DNA of 64,000 nt from Sanguibacter antarcticus (GTDB lineage Bacteria > Actinomycetota > Actinomycetes > Actinomycetales > Cellulomonadaceae): the NCBI RefSeq assembly GCF_002564005.1, contig NZ_PDJG01000001.1:3224001-3288000 (forward strand). The letters run 5' to 3'. The translations under genes were made by a program, and so were the position numbers. Below are positions 16,065 through 25,524 of this stretch, one piece after another (position 1 is the stretch's first letter; each line of letters starts with the position of its first letter). The notes beneath the pieces were generated by a model. That model made no database searches. It saw nothing but the letters and a program-made list of their open reading frames with translations, and was not told where the DNA came from.

Positions 16065-17437
16065 TTGGTTGCCTCTTCCGTGCTCTCGGCGCCCGCCGCA
16101 GCGGACTCGATGATGGCTGCGACGCCCAGACCTCCGGCGGCGCAGACAGAGATGAGTGCTCGCGAGACGCGGCCGGTCTCGGCCGCCTTCGCGGCGACGA
16201 GCTTCGCGGCGGTCGCGACGATGCGGCCTCCGGTGGCTGCGAACGGGTGCCCCGCGGCGAGCGAGGAACCATGGACGTTGAGCTTCGACCGGTCGAGGGT
16301 CCCGAACGCTCCGTCGAGGCCGAGCTCGGTGCGGCAGTACTCGTCGTCTGCCCATGCGGCGAGCGTCGACAGGACGGTCGACGCGAAGGCCTCGTGGATC
16401 TCGAAGAAGTCGAAGTCCTCGAAGGTGAGGCCGTTGCGGGCGAGGAGGCGCGGCACCGCGTGGACCGGCGCCATGAGGAGCCCCTCGCGGCCGTGGACGT
16501 AGTCCACCGCGGCGGACTCTCCGTCGACGACGCGAGCGAGGACGGGCAGGTCACGGGCCTCGGCCCACGCTCGCGACCCGAGCAGCACGACGGATGCGCC
16601 GTCGGTGAGCGGTGTCGAGTTGCCGGCGGTCATCGTCGCGGGGGCGCTGAGGGACGTGCCGAACGCCGGCTTGAGCGTCCCGAGCTTCTCCAGGGTGGTG
16701 TCGGCGCGCAGGTTCTGGTCGCGCGTGAGTCCCTTGTACGGGGTGACGAGGTCGTCGAAGAACCCGGAGTCGTACGCGTCGGCGAGGCCGTGGTGGCTGT
16801 TGAACGCGATCTGGTCCTGGGCCTCACGGGTCACGCCCCAGCGTGCGGTGGTGATCGCCTGGTGCTCGCCCATCGACAGGCCGGTGCGCGGCTCGCCGGT
16901 GCTGGGCGCTGCGGGGGTGAAGTCTGCGGGGCGCACTGCGGCGAACGCCTTGACGCGGGCGCCGAGGGTCTTGGCGTGCGACGCCTTGAGGATCGCGCGA
17001 CGTAGTCCCTCGCTCAGGGCGATGGGAGCGTCGGAGATGCTGTCGGTGCCGCCGGCGATCGCGGAGTCGAGCTGGCCGAGCCGGATCTTGTTGCTCGTGC
17101 TGATGACGGCTTCGAGCCCTGTCGCGCAGGCCTGCTGGAGGTCGTACGCGGGAGTCTGCGGGGAGAGCGACGATCCGAGGACGCACTCGCGGACGAGGTT
17201 GAAGTCGCGGGAGTGCTTGAGCACCGATCCTCCGACGACCTCGCCGATCCGCTCACCCTGCAGACCGAACCGTGCGACGAGGCCTTCGAGCGCCGCGGTG
17301 AACATGTCTTGGTTGCTGACGTGCGCGTACTTTCCGCCGGCGCGGGCGAAGGGGATGCGGTTCCCGCCGACGATCACCGCGTCGGTCAGGCGGGTGGGGG
17401 GAACCTGGTGCGGTGTGGGGCTAGAGGGCAGTGCCAC
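16061..17437 (-). CDS. fadA: Acetyl-CoA C-acyltransferase (thiolase, FadA/FadI type)
   Basis: Thiolase that cleaves or forms 3-ketoacyl-CoA, 458 residues, longer than biosynthetic thiolases and like FadI/mycobacterial FadA2. The nucleophilic cysteine is in LQQACATGLEAV, the catalytic His in VHGSSLAAGHPFAATGGR, and the second Cys in ISVCAAGGLG. GTG at 17437 is chosen, preceded by GAGGAG; the 100-codon longer frame would cross the divergent promoter. First gene of the fadA-fabG-htdX operon, divergent from tetR and probably controlled by its product through the operator at 17508-17524. Confidence 0.92.
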   Translation of the reverse strand: MALPSSPTPHQVPPTRLTDAVIVGGNRIPFARAGGKYAHVSNQDMFTAALEGLVARFGLQGERIGEVVGGSVLKHSRDFNLVRECVLGSSLSPQTPAYDLQQACATGLEAVISTSNKIRLGQLDSAIAGGTDSISDAPIALSEGLRRAILKASHAKTLGARVKAFAAVRPADFTPAAPSTGEPRTGLSMGEHQAITTARWGVTREAQDQIAFNSHHGLADAYDSGFFDDLVTPYKGLTRDQNLRADTTLEKLGTLKPAFGTSLSAPATMTAGNSTPLTDGASVVLLGSRAWAEARDLPVLARVVDGESAAVDYVHGREGLLMAPVHAVPRLLARNGLTFEDFDFFEIHEAFASTVLSTLAAWADDEYCRTELGLDGAFGTLDRSKLNVHGSSLAAGHPFAATGGRIVATAAKLVAAKAAETGRVSRALISVCAAGGLGVAAIIESAAAGAESTEEATK

Positions 17438-17495
17438 GGGGTCTCCTCGCGAGATGTGCGGGCCGTCGTGGTCGGAGCATCGTCCGGGACGGCTG

Positions 17496-17524
17496 TGTCC
17501 AGAACCCACAGTACCTGATACTGT
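17496..17524 (+). promoter_or_regulatory. tetR promoter
   Basis: TGTCCA (17496-17501) and TACTGT (17519-17524) are 17 bases apart and fit -35 and -10 boxes. The -10 box is the right arm of the palindrome, so binding there would block transcription. GTG at 17532 follows seven bases after the -10 box, suggesting a nearly leaderless tetR message. Confidence 0.5.
17508..17524. promoter_or_regulatory. Palindromic operator in the fadA/tetR divergent region
   Basis: ACAGTA-CCTGA-TACTGT, perfect 6-bp arms around a 5-base centre, lies in the 94-base gap between fadA (minus) and tetR (plus). Size and position fit a TetR-family operator giving autoregulation plus control of the fadA operon. The related string CCAGTACA occurs just before the acyl-CoA dehydrogenase gene (about 18231) and could be a weak half-site. 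Confidence 0.6.
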
Positions 17525-17531
17525 CAGTTTC

Positions 17532-18188
17532 GTGAGTCCAGTCACAGGAGATTCGACAGCGAGGTCGGACGAGATGCCCCAGCCCCAGCCGGCGACCGAT
17601 GGTCGCTCCACGCGCTGGGACGACCACCGCGCTGCCCGACGCATCGCTCTCGTGCGTGCTGCCCGCAAGGCCGTGCACCAGATGGGCCCCGAGGTCTCCA
17701 TGGACGAGATCGCCACGTTCGCCAAGACGTCCAAGTCCATCGTCTACCGCTACTTCGTCGACAAGCCCGGCCTGCAGCTCGCTGTCGGCGAGGCTGTCGT
17801 CGAGCAGATGAGCGTCGCCCTGAGCGAGGCCGCGCAGCTGGCGACCACGCCGCGCGCCGCCCTGGAGTCGATGGTCGCCGTCTACCTCGAGATGATCGCG
17901 CACTCTCCGAACGTCTACTACTTCGTCACGCGCACGGCCCCCGGGCTGCCGTTCCTCGAGTCGATGAACGAGATCGTCGCTGTCCCCTTCGCCCAGGAGA
18001 TGAACGCTGACGCCGTCGACGCCGCTGCCTGGGGCGCTGGTGCTGTCGGGTTCATCCGAGGGTCGGGGGAGTGGTGGTTGCTGAACCGCACCGAGCCGGG
18101 AGCGCCGACCCGCGAAGAGCTCACCGACCGCGTCACCGCATGGCTCTGGGGCGGGCCGGTCGGCGTCCTCGCCCGCGGCAAGCCCTGA
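17532..18188 (+). CDS. TetR-family transcriptional regulator
   Basis: 218-residue repressor-type regulator. The N-terminal helix-turn-helix is clear (VSMDEIATFAKTSKSIVYRY-FVDKPGLQLAVGE); the C-terminal part is the variable ligand domain. Placed between fadA-fabG-htdX and an acyl-CoA dehydrogenase, it probably senses an acyl-CoA or fatty acid and controls both units (inference). The start is uncertain: GTG at 17532, seven bases after a -10-like TACTGT, or ATG at 17574 with GAGG nine bases upstream (204 residues). Only 61 bases separate it from the dehydrogenase gene. Confidence 0.85.
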   Translation: MSPVTGDSTARSDEMPQPQPATDGRSTRWDDHRAARRIALVRAARKAVHQMGPEVSMDEIATFAKTSKSIVYRYFVDKPGLQLAVGEAVVEQMSVALSEAAQLATTPRAALESMVAVYLEMIAHSPNVYYFVTRTAPGLPFLESMNEIVAVPFAQEMNADAVDAAAWGAGAVGFIRGSGEWWLLNRTEPGAPTREELTDRVTAWLWGGPVGVLARGKP

Positions 18189-18249
18189 TGTCTCCCCCCG
18201 AGCTCCCTTCCGAACCGACCAGTGTGTTTGCCAGTACAAAGGAGTCAGC

Positions 18250-20367
18250 ATGACCACCGTCTCGGACCGCCCCTCCACCACCGCACCCTCGGGCAACCGC
18301 ACCGGTCTCACCCCCGACCGCGCCGACCACCACGTCGACGTCGCCTACCTCGAGACGGCGCTGCTCGGCCGCTGGGCTCAGATCCGCCGGGACAGCCGTG
18401 CTGTCGCAGCGGACCCGCGGTTCGCCAAGGAGGAAGGCCTGTCCATGGCCGACCACCGCGCCCGGGTGCTCGACCAGCTCAAGCTCCTCACGACGGACGC
18501 CGACGTGCTCCGTGCCTTCCCGGTCCACCTCGGCGGCAGCAACGACGCCGGCGGCAACCTCGCGGGCGCTGAGGACCTGATCCTCGCGGACCCCTCCTTG
18601 CAGATCAAGGCTGGCGTGCAGTGGGGGCTCTTCGGTGCAGCGATCCTCCACCTCGGGACGCCCGAGCAGCACGAGGAGCTTCTCCCCGCTGCCATGGACG
18701 TCAGCGTCCCCGGTGCCTTCGCCATGACGGAGATCGGCCACGGCTCGGACGTCGCGTCGATCGGGACGACCGCGACGTACGACGAGGCGACCGAAGAGTT
18801 CGTCATCCACACGCCGTTCAAGGCCGCGTGGAAGGACTACCTCGGCAACGCGGGCCAGCACGGCACCGCCGCGACGGTGTTCGCCCAGCTCATCACGCAG
18901 GGCGTCAACCACGGTGTCCACGCGTTCTACGTGCCGATCCGCGAGACGACGAAGGACGGTTCCGCGGGTGACTTCAAGCCGGGCGTCGGCGGCGAGGACG
19001 ACGGTCTCAAGGGCGGTCTCGTCGGCGTCGACAACGGTCGCCTGCACTTCACTCACGTGCGCATCCCCCGCAAGCACCTGCTCGCCCGCTACGGCCAGGT
19101 CGCTGCCGACGGCACCTACACGTCGCCGATCGACAGCCCCGGACGCCGCTTCTTCACGATGCTCGGCTCGCTCGTCCAGGGCCGTGTCTCCCTCGACGGC
19201 GCGGCGGGCGTGGCCACGAAGGCCGGGCTCATCACCGCCATCACCTACGGCAACCAGCGTCGCCAGTTCGCCGGCGCCTCCGAGACCGAGGAGATGGTGC
19301 TCCTCGACTACCGCGAGCACCAGCGACGCCTCCTCCCGCTCCTCGCGGAGACGTACGCGGGCCACTTCGCGCACGAGCGCCTGCTCGATCTGTTCAGCGC
19401 GGTGTTCTCCGGAGAGATGGACACGCCCGAGTCTCGCGAAGACCTCGAGACCATGGCCGCGACGCTCAAGCCGACCTCGACCTGGCGTGCGTTGAACGTC
19501 CTGCAGACGTCCCGCGAGGCGTGCGGCGGTGCCGGGTTCATCACCGAGAACAGGCTCGTCTCGCTCCGCGCCGACCTCGACATCTACGTGACCTTCGAGG
19601 GCGACAACACGGTCCTCCTGCAGCTCGTCGGCAAGCGGCTCCTGGCCGACTACGCGGCGAACTTCAAGGGCATCGACGGCGTGGGCATGGCCCGGTTCGT
19701 CGTGGAGCGCGCTGCCGACAGCGTCCTCTACAAGACGCCGATCAGCCGCATCGCGCAGAGCATCCTCGACTCCGGCTCGGTCCGTCGCTCGGCAGGTCAC
19801 CTCCGGGAGGAGGCCACCCAGCGCGAGCTGCTCACCGACCGTGTCGAGAGCATGGTCGCCGAGCTGGCGACCGCGCTGCGCCCCGCGTCCAAGCTCACGC
19901 GCGCGAACGCGGCAGAGCTCTTCAACAACCACCAGCACGAGCTCATCGAGGCGGCACGTGCCCACGCCGACCTCGTCCAGTGGGAGGCGTTCACCAAGGC
20001 GCTCGAGACCATCGAGGACGCCGGCACCCGCCAGGTGCTCACGTGGGTGCGCGACCTCTTCGGTCTCGTGGCCGTGGAGAAGAACCTCGCCTGGTACCTC
20101 ATCAACGGGCGCCTCTCTGGGCAGCGTGCGCGGACGGTCACGTCGTACATCGACCGGCTGCTCGCTCGCCTGCGACCGCACGCGCAGGACCTCGTCGACG
20201 CGTTCGGCTACGGTCCGGAGCACGTGCGCGCGACGATCGCCACGGGCGTCGAGAAGGAGCGTCAGGACGAAGCGCAGGAGTACTACCGGGCCCTGCGTGC
20301 GAGCGGTCAGGAGCCTGTGAGCGAGAAGAGCCTCAAGGGCAAGGCCACGGGCGGCTCGAAGGGCTGA
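18250..20367 (+). CDS. Acyl-CoA oxidase-type acyl-CoA dehydrogenase
   Basis: 705-residue flavoenzyme that introduces the alpha-beta double bond into acyl-CoA. Length and layout follow peroxisomal acyl-CoA oxidases (ACOX) rather than classic 380-residue dehydrogenases: FAMTEIGHGSDVASIGTTAT, FVIHTPFKAAWKDYLGNAG, FVPIR-like FYVPIRETT, then the FAD-binding QACGGAGFI-like segment TSREACGGAGFITENR and FEGDNTVLLQ, with a C-terminal ACOX helical domain (about residues 480-650). Whether oxygen or ETF is the acceptor cannot be told. AAAGGAG precedes the ATG. Works with the divergent thiolase, reductase and dehydratase. Confidence 0.9.
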   Translation: MTTVSDRPSTTAPSGNRTGLTPDRADHHVDVAYLETALLGRWAQIRRDSRAVAADPRFAKEEGLSMADHRARVLDQLKLLTTDADVLRAFPVHLGGSNDAGGNLAGAEDLILADPSLQIKAGVQWGLFGAAILHLGTPEQHEELLPAAMDVSVPGAFAMTEIGHGSDVASIGTTATYDEATEEFVIHTPFKAAWKDYLGNAGQHGTAATVFAQLITQGVNHGVHAFYVPIRETTKDGSAGDFKPGVGGEDDGLKGGLVGVDNGRLHFTHVRIPRKHLLARYGQVAADGTYTSPIDSPGRRFFTMLGSLVQGRVSLDGAAGVATKAGLITAITYGNQRRQFAGASETEEMVLLDYREHQRRLLPLLAETYAGHFAHERLLDLFSAVFSGEMDTPESREDLETMAATLKPTSTWRALNVLQTSREACGGAGFITENRLVSLRADLDIYVTFEGDNTVLLQLVGKRLLADYAANFKGIDGVGMARFVVERAADSVLYKTPISRIAQSILDSGSVRRSAGHLREEATQRELLTDRVESMVAELATALRPASKLTRANAAELFNNHQHELIEAARAHADLVQWEAFTKALETIEDAGTRQVLTWVRDLFGLVAVEKNLAWYLINGRLSGQRARTVTSYIDRLLARLRPHAQDLVDAFGYGPEHVRATIATGVEKERQDEAQEYYRALRASGQEPVSEKSLKGKATGGSKG

Positions 20368-20447
20368 GCCAGAGCGGGGTCGAGCGACGAGCGCGACCGG
20401 CGGGCTCGACCACCAGGACAGGCGTCAGGCAGGCGTGGTGCGCTCCG

Positions 20448-20453
20448 TAGAGT
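20448..20453 (+). promoter_or_regulatory. -10 box TAGAGT, leaderless eamA promoter
   Basis: TAGAGT is followed by exactly six bases and then the GTG start at 20460, with no Shine-Dalgarno. Typical geometry for a leaderless actinobacterial transcript. Confidence 0.6.
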
Positions 20454-20459
20454 GACGGG

Positions 20460-21362
20460 GTGCACCGCGTCCCCGCCCCCCTCCTGTTCCTCGTCTCCGG
20501 GGTCACCCAGTACGTCGGAGCGGGGCTCGCCGTCGGCCTCTTCACGGTCGTCCCCGCGACGGCGGTGGCGTGGTCACGGATCGCGGTCGCGGCGGTCGTC
20601 CTCCTCGTGTGGAGCAGACCGTGGGCCCGACGCTGGGACGGTCCCACGCTGCGCGCCGCCGTCCTCTTCGGGGTGGTGCTCGCCGCGATGAACTGCACGT
20701 TCTACGCGTCGCTGGACTACCTGCCTCTCGGCAACGCTGTCGCCATCGAGTTCGTCGGGCCCGTCCTCGTCGGGGCGCTCACCGGCCGTGGTGTGCGCGA
20801 GCGGGTGGCCATCGGGCTCTCGCTCGTCGGTGTGGTCCTGCTCGCGGGCGTCACCGTGACGTCGGGCGACGACGGAGCCGTCCTCGGGATCGTGCTCGTC
20901 CTGGCGGCTGCCGCGTGCTGGGCCGGGTACATCCTCCTCGGTCGCGTCGTCTCTCAGCAGGGGACCGGGCTCGCGCCGCTCGCCGTCGGCATGGCCGCCG
21001 GCGCGGTCGTCTTCGCGCCGTTCTTCGGTCCGTCCTCGACGCCGCTCTTCACCGACGGGGGCTACCTCGCGGTGCTCGTCGGCATCGCGCTCGCGTCGTC
21101 CGTCGTGCCGTACGGGATCGACCAGGTGGTCCTGCGCAGGCTCCGCCCTGCGCAGTTCTCCATCCTCCTGGCCATCTGGCCAGCCTCTGCGCTCCTCGTC
21201 GGAGCCGTCATGCTCCGACAGGTGCCGCACGGGCTCGAGGTCGTGGGCCTCGTGCTCGTCTCGGTGGCGATCGCGCTCACGGGCCGTCCGCAGGCTCCCA
21301 CCACCGACCCGACGGCCGACCCGGCGCCCGGTGCGCCGGGCGCCTCAGAGCCAGCAGCCTAG
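20460..21362 (+). CDS. EamA/RhtA-family drug-metabolite exporter
   Basis: Ten-helix inner-membrane transporter of the drug/metabolite transporter superfamily, 300 residues; two EamA domains each of five helices. LDYLPLGNAVAIEFVGPVLV (broken here for length) is the typical end of the first repeat and resembles the threonine/homoserine exporter RhtA; the second repeat contains VVPYGIDQVVLRRL. The last 20 residues are a Pro/Ala-rich tail. GTG start with a leaderless-type promoter. Its stop overlaps by four bases the stop of the convergent lipoprotein gene. Substrate unknown, perhaps an amino acid. Confidence 0.88.
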   Translation: MHRVPAPLLFLVSGVTQYVGAGLAVGLFTVVPATAVAWSRIAVAAVVLLVWSRPWARRWDGPTLRAAVLFGVVLAAMNCTFYASLDYLPLGNAVAIEFVGPVLVGALTGRGVRERVAIGLSLVGVVLLAGVTVTSGDDGAVLGIVLVLAAAACWAGYILLGRVVSQQGTGLAPLAVGMAAGAVVFAPFFGPSSTPLFTDGGYLAVLVGIALASSVVPYGIDQVVLRRLRPAQFSILLAIWPASALLVGAVMLRQVPHGLEVVGLVLVSVAIALTGRPQAPTTDPTADPAPGAPGASEPAA

Positions 21363-22291
21363 GCCGGGTTGCACCGTGCGATGAGGTAGCCGATGAACGA
21401 GATGTCGGGACGCCACGGCTCGAGGTTCCAGGTGTCCTTCTCACGGGCGCCGTCCACGTGGCAGAGGAACTGCTTCCGCATGACGCTCGTGTCAGCCGAG
21501 GGGTCCAGGCGCACCACGTCGTCCCAGCCGTAGGTCCGGCCTGTGGTGCCCGACGCGCGCCCCCAGGCGGTCGGGGTGACCGCGAGCGAGCGTCCCCCCT
21601 CCCGCTCACCCCACTCGACGCTCGCCACGACCGCCTGACCCAGGTACACGTCGACCGTCAGCGGGTACGCCACCGCGGGATCGCTCGCTGCTGCCGTGTC
21701 GTCGGCGCTGGCGTCTGCGCTCTCCCCGGTGGCGTCGTAGCCGTCCGGAGCGAGGTCGAGAGCGAGGAGACCACCGATGTCGTCGACCTCTGTCCAGCTC
21801 GAGGGCACCTCGCTGCCGGTCGTGTCGGTGACGACCGGTGCGGCGAGCCCTCCGCGGAGCTCGTCGTCGCTCCCGACCACGGCGACGGACGAGTCCCAGG
21901 CGACCACGACGGAGCTCTCGCCGGGGGCCTCGAAGGTGTAGCGGACCGCCCCTGGTTCGGGGAGCGTCGTGCGCAGGTGCATGCCTCCGTCGCCGTCGGG
22001 AACGAGCGCTGTCGTGGGGGTCTGAGCGACCGACGGGGACGCTCCGAGCATGTCGATCACGACCGCGTCCGAGGGAGATTCCGGACTACTAGCACTTTCA
22101 CCGGCATTATCGGTAGGCATTTGTCCCTCCGTCTCAGATGGTGGCGATTGGGACTGGACAGGGGGTGAAGAAATGGGTGAACATGCAACAAGCGAAAGAA
22201 GCACGAGAGCGGCGGCAGGGACTCGAAAAGCGCCAGTGCGGAGCGGATTTCTCAGAACGGACGACCTGATCAGGGGGCGGTGCGCTCCCAT
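21359..22291 (-). CDS. Putative secreted lipoprotein of unknown function
   Basis: 310-residue protein with a signal peptide and lipobox LSLVAC (Cys near residue 31), then a Ser/Pro/Glu-rich spacer to about residue 65 and a globular domain with several beta-strand-like segments (AVRYTFEAPGESSVVVAWD, VDVYLGQAVVASVEW). Two cysteines near the end (FLCH, ARCN) could form a disulfide. No family recognised. ATG at 22291 is chosen with AGGAG nine bases upstream; a 40-residue longer frame has Arg-rich unlikely sequence. Convergent with eamA, with stops overlapping over 21359-21362; divergent from the phosphopantetheinyl transferase gene. Confidence 0.7.
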   Translation of the reverse strand: MGAHRPLIRSSVLRNPLRTGAFRVPAAALVLLSLVACSPISSPPVQSQSPPSETEGQMPTDNAGESASSPESPSDAVVIDMLGASPSVAQTPTTALVPDGDGGMHLRTTLPEPGAVRYTFEAPGESSVVVAWDSSVAVVGSDDELRGGLAAPVVTDTTGSEVPSSWTEVDDIGGLLALDLAPDGYDATGESADASADDTAAASDPAVAYPLTVDVYLGQAVVASVEWGEREGGRSLAVTPTAWGRASGTTGRTYGWDDVVRLDPSADTSVMRKQFLCHVDGAREKDTWNLEPWRPDISFIGYLIARCNPA

Positions 22292-22338
22292 GGGGTGAGC
22301 TCCTGTTCTCTTGCACGGACGAGTGAGAGGTAGTAGGG

Positions 22339-23001
22339 GTGCTGACCGACACCGATGTGAACGTGTCCTGGGGAGTCGCGCTCGACGGCCCCGATCTTTA
22401 CGCTGCCGCACAGCTCCTGGACGACAACGAACAACGACGAGCGGCCGCGATCCGCAACGACCATACCCAGCGACGGTTCGTCTCCGCGCACGCGATGCTC
22501 CGCATCCTCGTCGGCCAGCAGATCGGCTGGGACCCCAAGGACCTGCGATTCGGCAACGCCGGGCGGTACGGCAAGCCAGAGCTCGTCTACCCGCCCATCC
22601 GCGTCCACTTCAACATCGCCACCGCAGGCGACCGTGTCGTGTGCGCCGTCACCGAGTCCGGGGCCGTCGGCGTCGACGTCGAGTCGCACGACGTGATCGA
22701 GGAGGCAGACGCTGCTGGAGGGCTCGAGGACGTGCTCCTCACCGCCGCTGAGCGTGACGTCCTCACCGAGTTCCCGCACCGTGCGGGCGCGCTCGCACGC
22801 TGGTGGGTTCGCAAAGAAGCGATCCTCAAAGCGACCGGTGAAGGCCTGACCATCGATCCGCCGACGCTCGAGATGAGCGCTCCGGACGAGACCCCCGAGC
22901 TTCTCAGCTGGGAAGGACGCGCCGTTCCCTCCCTGTGGATCTCTGACCTCGACGTGGGCGCCGCCTACGAGGCTGCCGTCGTCGTCCTCACCCCGCGCTG
23001 A
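22339..23001 (+). CDS. 4'-phosphopantetheinyl transferase (Sfp type)
   Basis: Transfers the phosphopantetheine arm of CoA to a serine of carrier-protein domains, activating them. 220 residues, normal for Sfp-type enzymes. The Mg-binding signature is present as GVDVESH (G-x-D-x-E) and WVRKEAILKATGEGL (W-x-x-K-E-x-x-x-K). The N-terminal RRFVSAH matches the RF-x-x-xR/H segment. GTG at 22339 is preceded by GAGAGG. No polyketide, peptide synthetase or carrier gene is nearby, so the target is elsewhere in the genome. Confidence 0.92.
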   Translation: MLTDTDVNVSWGVALDGPDLYAAAQLLDDNEQRRAAAIRNDHTQRRFVSAHAMLRILVGQQIGWDPKDLRFGNAGRYGKPELVYPPIRVHFNIATAGDRVVCAVTESGAVGVDVESHDVIEEADAAGGLEDVLLTAAERDVLTEFPHRAGALARWWVRKEAILKATGEGLTIDPPTLEMSAPDETPELLSWEGRAVPSLWISDLDVGAAYEAAVVVLTPR

Positions 23002-23055
23002 CGGAGGCCATGGAGCGCCGGGTGAGACTCCCGACAGCACACCGCTCCACCCGGC

Positions 23056-23061
23056 TAAACT
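23056..23061 (+). promoter_or_regulatory. -10 box TAAACT, leaderless purL promoter
   Basis: TAAACT followed by exactly six bases and the GTG start of purL at 23068; no Shine-Dalgarno in between. Same geometry as at purF. Confidence 0.65.
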
Positions 23062-23067
23062 TGCCCC

Positions 23068-25392
23068 GTGACTGCTCCCAGCAAGCCCGCCCTTGACACC
23101 GTCGAGCATGCCGCTGCGACTCCCGACGAGGTCCAGCCGTTCGCGGCGCTGGGCCTCAAGCCGGACGAGTACCAGCGGATCCGTGACATCCTCGGCCGCC
23201 GCCCGACGGCCGCCGAGCTGGCGATGTACTCGGTCATGTGGTCCGAGCACTGCTCGTACAAGTCCTCCAAGGTGCACCTGAGCACGTTCGGCGAGAAGAC
23301 CACGCCGGAGATGAAGAAGCACCTTCTCGTCGGCATCGGCGAGAACGCGGGCGTCGTCGACATCGGCGACGGCTGGGCCGTCACGTTCAAGGTCGAGTCC
23401 CACAACCACCCGAGCTACGTCGAGCCCTACCAGGGTGCCGCGACCGGGGTCGGCGGGATCGTCCGGGACATCATCTCCATGGGCGCGCGTCCTGTCGCCG
23501 TCATGGACCAGCTGCGCTTCGGTGCCGTCGACCACCCGGACACAGCGCGCGTCGTGCACGGGGTCGTCGCCGGCGTCGGCGGCTACGGCAACTCGCTCGG
23601 GCTGCCCAACATCGGTGGCGAGCTTGTCTTCGACAGCTCCTACCAGGGCAACCCGCTCGTCAACGCGCTGTGCCTCGGCGTGCTGCGCCACGAGGACATC
23701 CACCTCGCCAACGCCTCGGGCGTCGGCAACAAGGTGGTCCTCTTCGGTGCGCGCACCGGCGGCGACGGCATCGGCGGTGCGTCCATCCTCGCGTCGGAGA
23801 CCTTCGAGGACGGCGTGCCTGCCAAGCGCCCGAGCGTCCAGGTGGGTGACCCCTTCATGGAGAAGGTCCTCATCGAGTGCTGCCTCGAGCTCTACGCGGC
23901 GAAGGTCGTCGAGGGCATCCAGGACCTCGGCGCGGCCGGGATCTCCTGCGCCACCTCCGAGCTCGCGTCCAACGGTGACGGCGGCATGCACGTGTGGCTC
24001 GACGACGTGCTGCTGCGCGACCCGTCGCTCAACGCCGGCGAGATCCTCATGTCTGAGTCGCAGGAACGCATGATGGCGGTCGTCACGCCCGAGAAGCTCG
24101 ACGCGTTCCTGGCGATCACCGGCAAGTGGGACGTCGAGAGCGCTGTCGTCGGAGAGGTCAACGGCTCCGGCCGCCTGACCATCGACCACCACGACCAGCG
24201 GATCGTCGACGTCGACCCCAAGACGGTCGCCCACGAGGGGCCCGTCTACCTCCGCCCGTACGAGCGCCCGGCCTGGCAGGACGCGCTCAACGCCGACACC
24301 GTCGTCGCGGCCGGCCTCGCGCGGCCAGAGACCGGCGACGAGCTGCGCGCCACGGCGCTGCAGCTGCTCTCCTCGCCCAACCTGGCGTCGAAGGAGTGGG
24401 TGACCAACCAGTACGACCGCTTTGTCCAGGGCAACACGGCGCTCGCCCAGCCTGACGACGGCGGTGTCGTCCGTGTCGACGAGACCACCGGCCTCGGTGT
24501 CGCGCTCGCCACCGACGCGAACGGCCGGTACACGAAGCTCGACCCGCGCACCGGCGCCCAGCTCGCTCTCGCGGAGGCGTACCGCAACGTCGCTGCGACC
24601 GGCGCGCGCCCGCTCGCGATCACCGACTGCCTGAACTTTGGCTCCCCCGAGGACCCTGACTCGATGTGGCAGCTCGTCGAGGCGATCGAGGGGCTGGCGG
24701 ACGGCTGCCAGACGCTCGGCGTCCCTGTCACCGGCGGCAACGTCTCGCTCTACAACGGGACGGGGGAACCGGGGCAGATCGACTCGTCGATCCACCCGAC
24801 GCCCGTCGTCGGTGTCCTCGGTGTCCTCGACGACGTCGCCCGGGCGACCGGCTCCGGCTGGCGCACGCCCGGCGAGACGATCTTCCTGCTCGGGGCTACG
24901 TTCGCCGAGCTCGACGGCTCGGCCTGGGCCGACGTCGTCCACTCTCACCTCGGCGGCCTGCCGCCGCGCCTCGACCTCGCTGCCGAGCGCGCGCTGGCCG
25001 AGGTCCTCATCAACGCGACCCGCGACGAGCTCGTCGACGCGGCGCACGACCTCTCCGAGGGCGGCCTCGCCCAGGGACTCATCGAGGCGAGCCTGCGCTT
25101 CGGCGTCGGCGCCAAGGTGACCCTCGACGGGCTGCTCGAGCGCGACGGCGTCTCGGCCTTCGAAGCGCTCTTCTCCGAGACGGCGGCACGTGCGCTCGTG
25201 GCCGTGCCCCGCGGCGAAGAGGTGCGCTTCGTCGACGCGTGCTACGCCCGCGGCGTGCCGTACCTGAAGATCGGCGAGGCGGGGCACGACGTCGACGGCG
25301 TCGAGTCCCTCGAGGTCGAGGGCCTCTTCACGCTCCCGCTCGACGAGGCCCGCGAGGCCTTCACGCGGACGCTGCCGGCGATCTTCGGCTGA
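23068..25392 (+). CDS. purL: Phosphoribosylformylglycinamidine synthase subunit PurL
   Basis: Large, ATP-dependent subunit of FGAM synthase, fourth step of purine synthesis; partners PurS and PurQ are encoded at 1921-2906. 774 residues, typical for the small PurL of Gram-positives. Signatures include [16 protein letters not shown] near the N-terminus, [23 protein letters not shown], and GNVSLYNGT in the second half; both AIRS-like repeats are complete. GTG start with a leaderless-type promoter. Monocistronic; the following genes are on the other strand. Confidence 0.97.
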   Translation: MTAPSKPALDTVEHAAATPDEVQPFAALGLKPDEYQRIRDILGRRPTAAELAMYSVMWSEHCSYKSSKVHLSTFGEKTTPEMKKHLLVGIGENAGVVDIGDGWAVTFKVESHNHPSYVEPYQGAATGVGGIVRDIISMGARPVAVMDQLRFGAVDHPDTARVVHGVVAGVGGYGNSLGLPNIGGELVFDSSYQGNPLVNALCLGVLRHEDIHLANASGVGNKVVLFGARTGGDGIGGASILASETFEDGVPAKRPSVQVGDPFMEKVLIECCLELYAAKVVEGIQDLGAAGISCATSELASNGDGGMHVWLDDVLLRDPSLNAGEILMSESQERMMAVVTPEKLDAFLAITGKWDVESAVVGEVNGSGRLTIDHHDQRIVDVDPKTVAHEGPVYLRPYERPAWQDALNADTVVAAGLARPETGDELRATALQLLSSPNLASKEWVTNQYDRFVQGNTALAQPDDGGVVRVDETTGLGVALATDANGRYTKLDPRTGAQLALAEAYRNVAATGARPLAITDCLNFGSPEDPDSMWQLVEAIEGLADGCQTLGVPVTGGNVSLYNGTGEPGQIDSSIHPTPVVGVLGVLDDVARATGSGWRTPGETIFLLGATFAELDGSAWADVVHSHLGGLPPRLDLAAERALAEVLINATRDELVDAAHDLSEGGLAQGLIEASLRFGVGAKVTLDGLLERDGVSAFEALFSETAARALVAVPRGEEVRFVDACYARGVPYLKIGEAGHDVDGVESLEVEGLFTLPLDEAREAFTRTLPAIFG

Positions 25393-25524
25393 CCAGCGCC
25401 TGCTGCCTCGAGCGTGAGCCCGTGGGCCTGACCAGTCGTCGTCGGCCAGCGTGGCCTGTGCCAAGAGCCGCTCGTCGTCTCCGTCGAGCAGGCGACCGTG
25501 TCGGCGTGCCGCGGGTGCGGGCCG

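Noticed and set aside
16605..17531. 527-codon version of TetR
   Set aside because: The N-terminal 300 residues are antisense to fadA; the DNA-binding domain starts after 17574.
22270..25464. 1064-codon minus-strand frame opposite purL
   Set aside because: Mirror frame of purL and the phosphopantetheinyl transferase gene; composition of Asp/Arg/Val typical of antisense GC3 frames.
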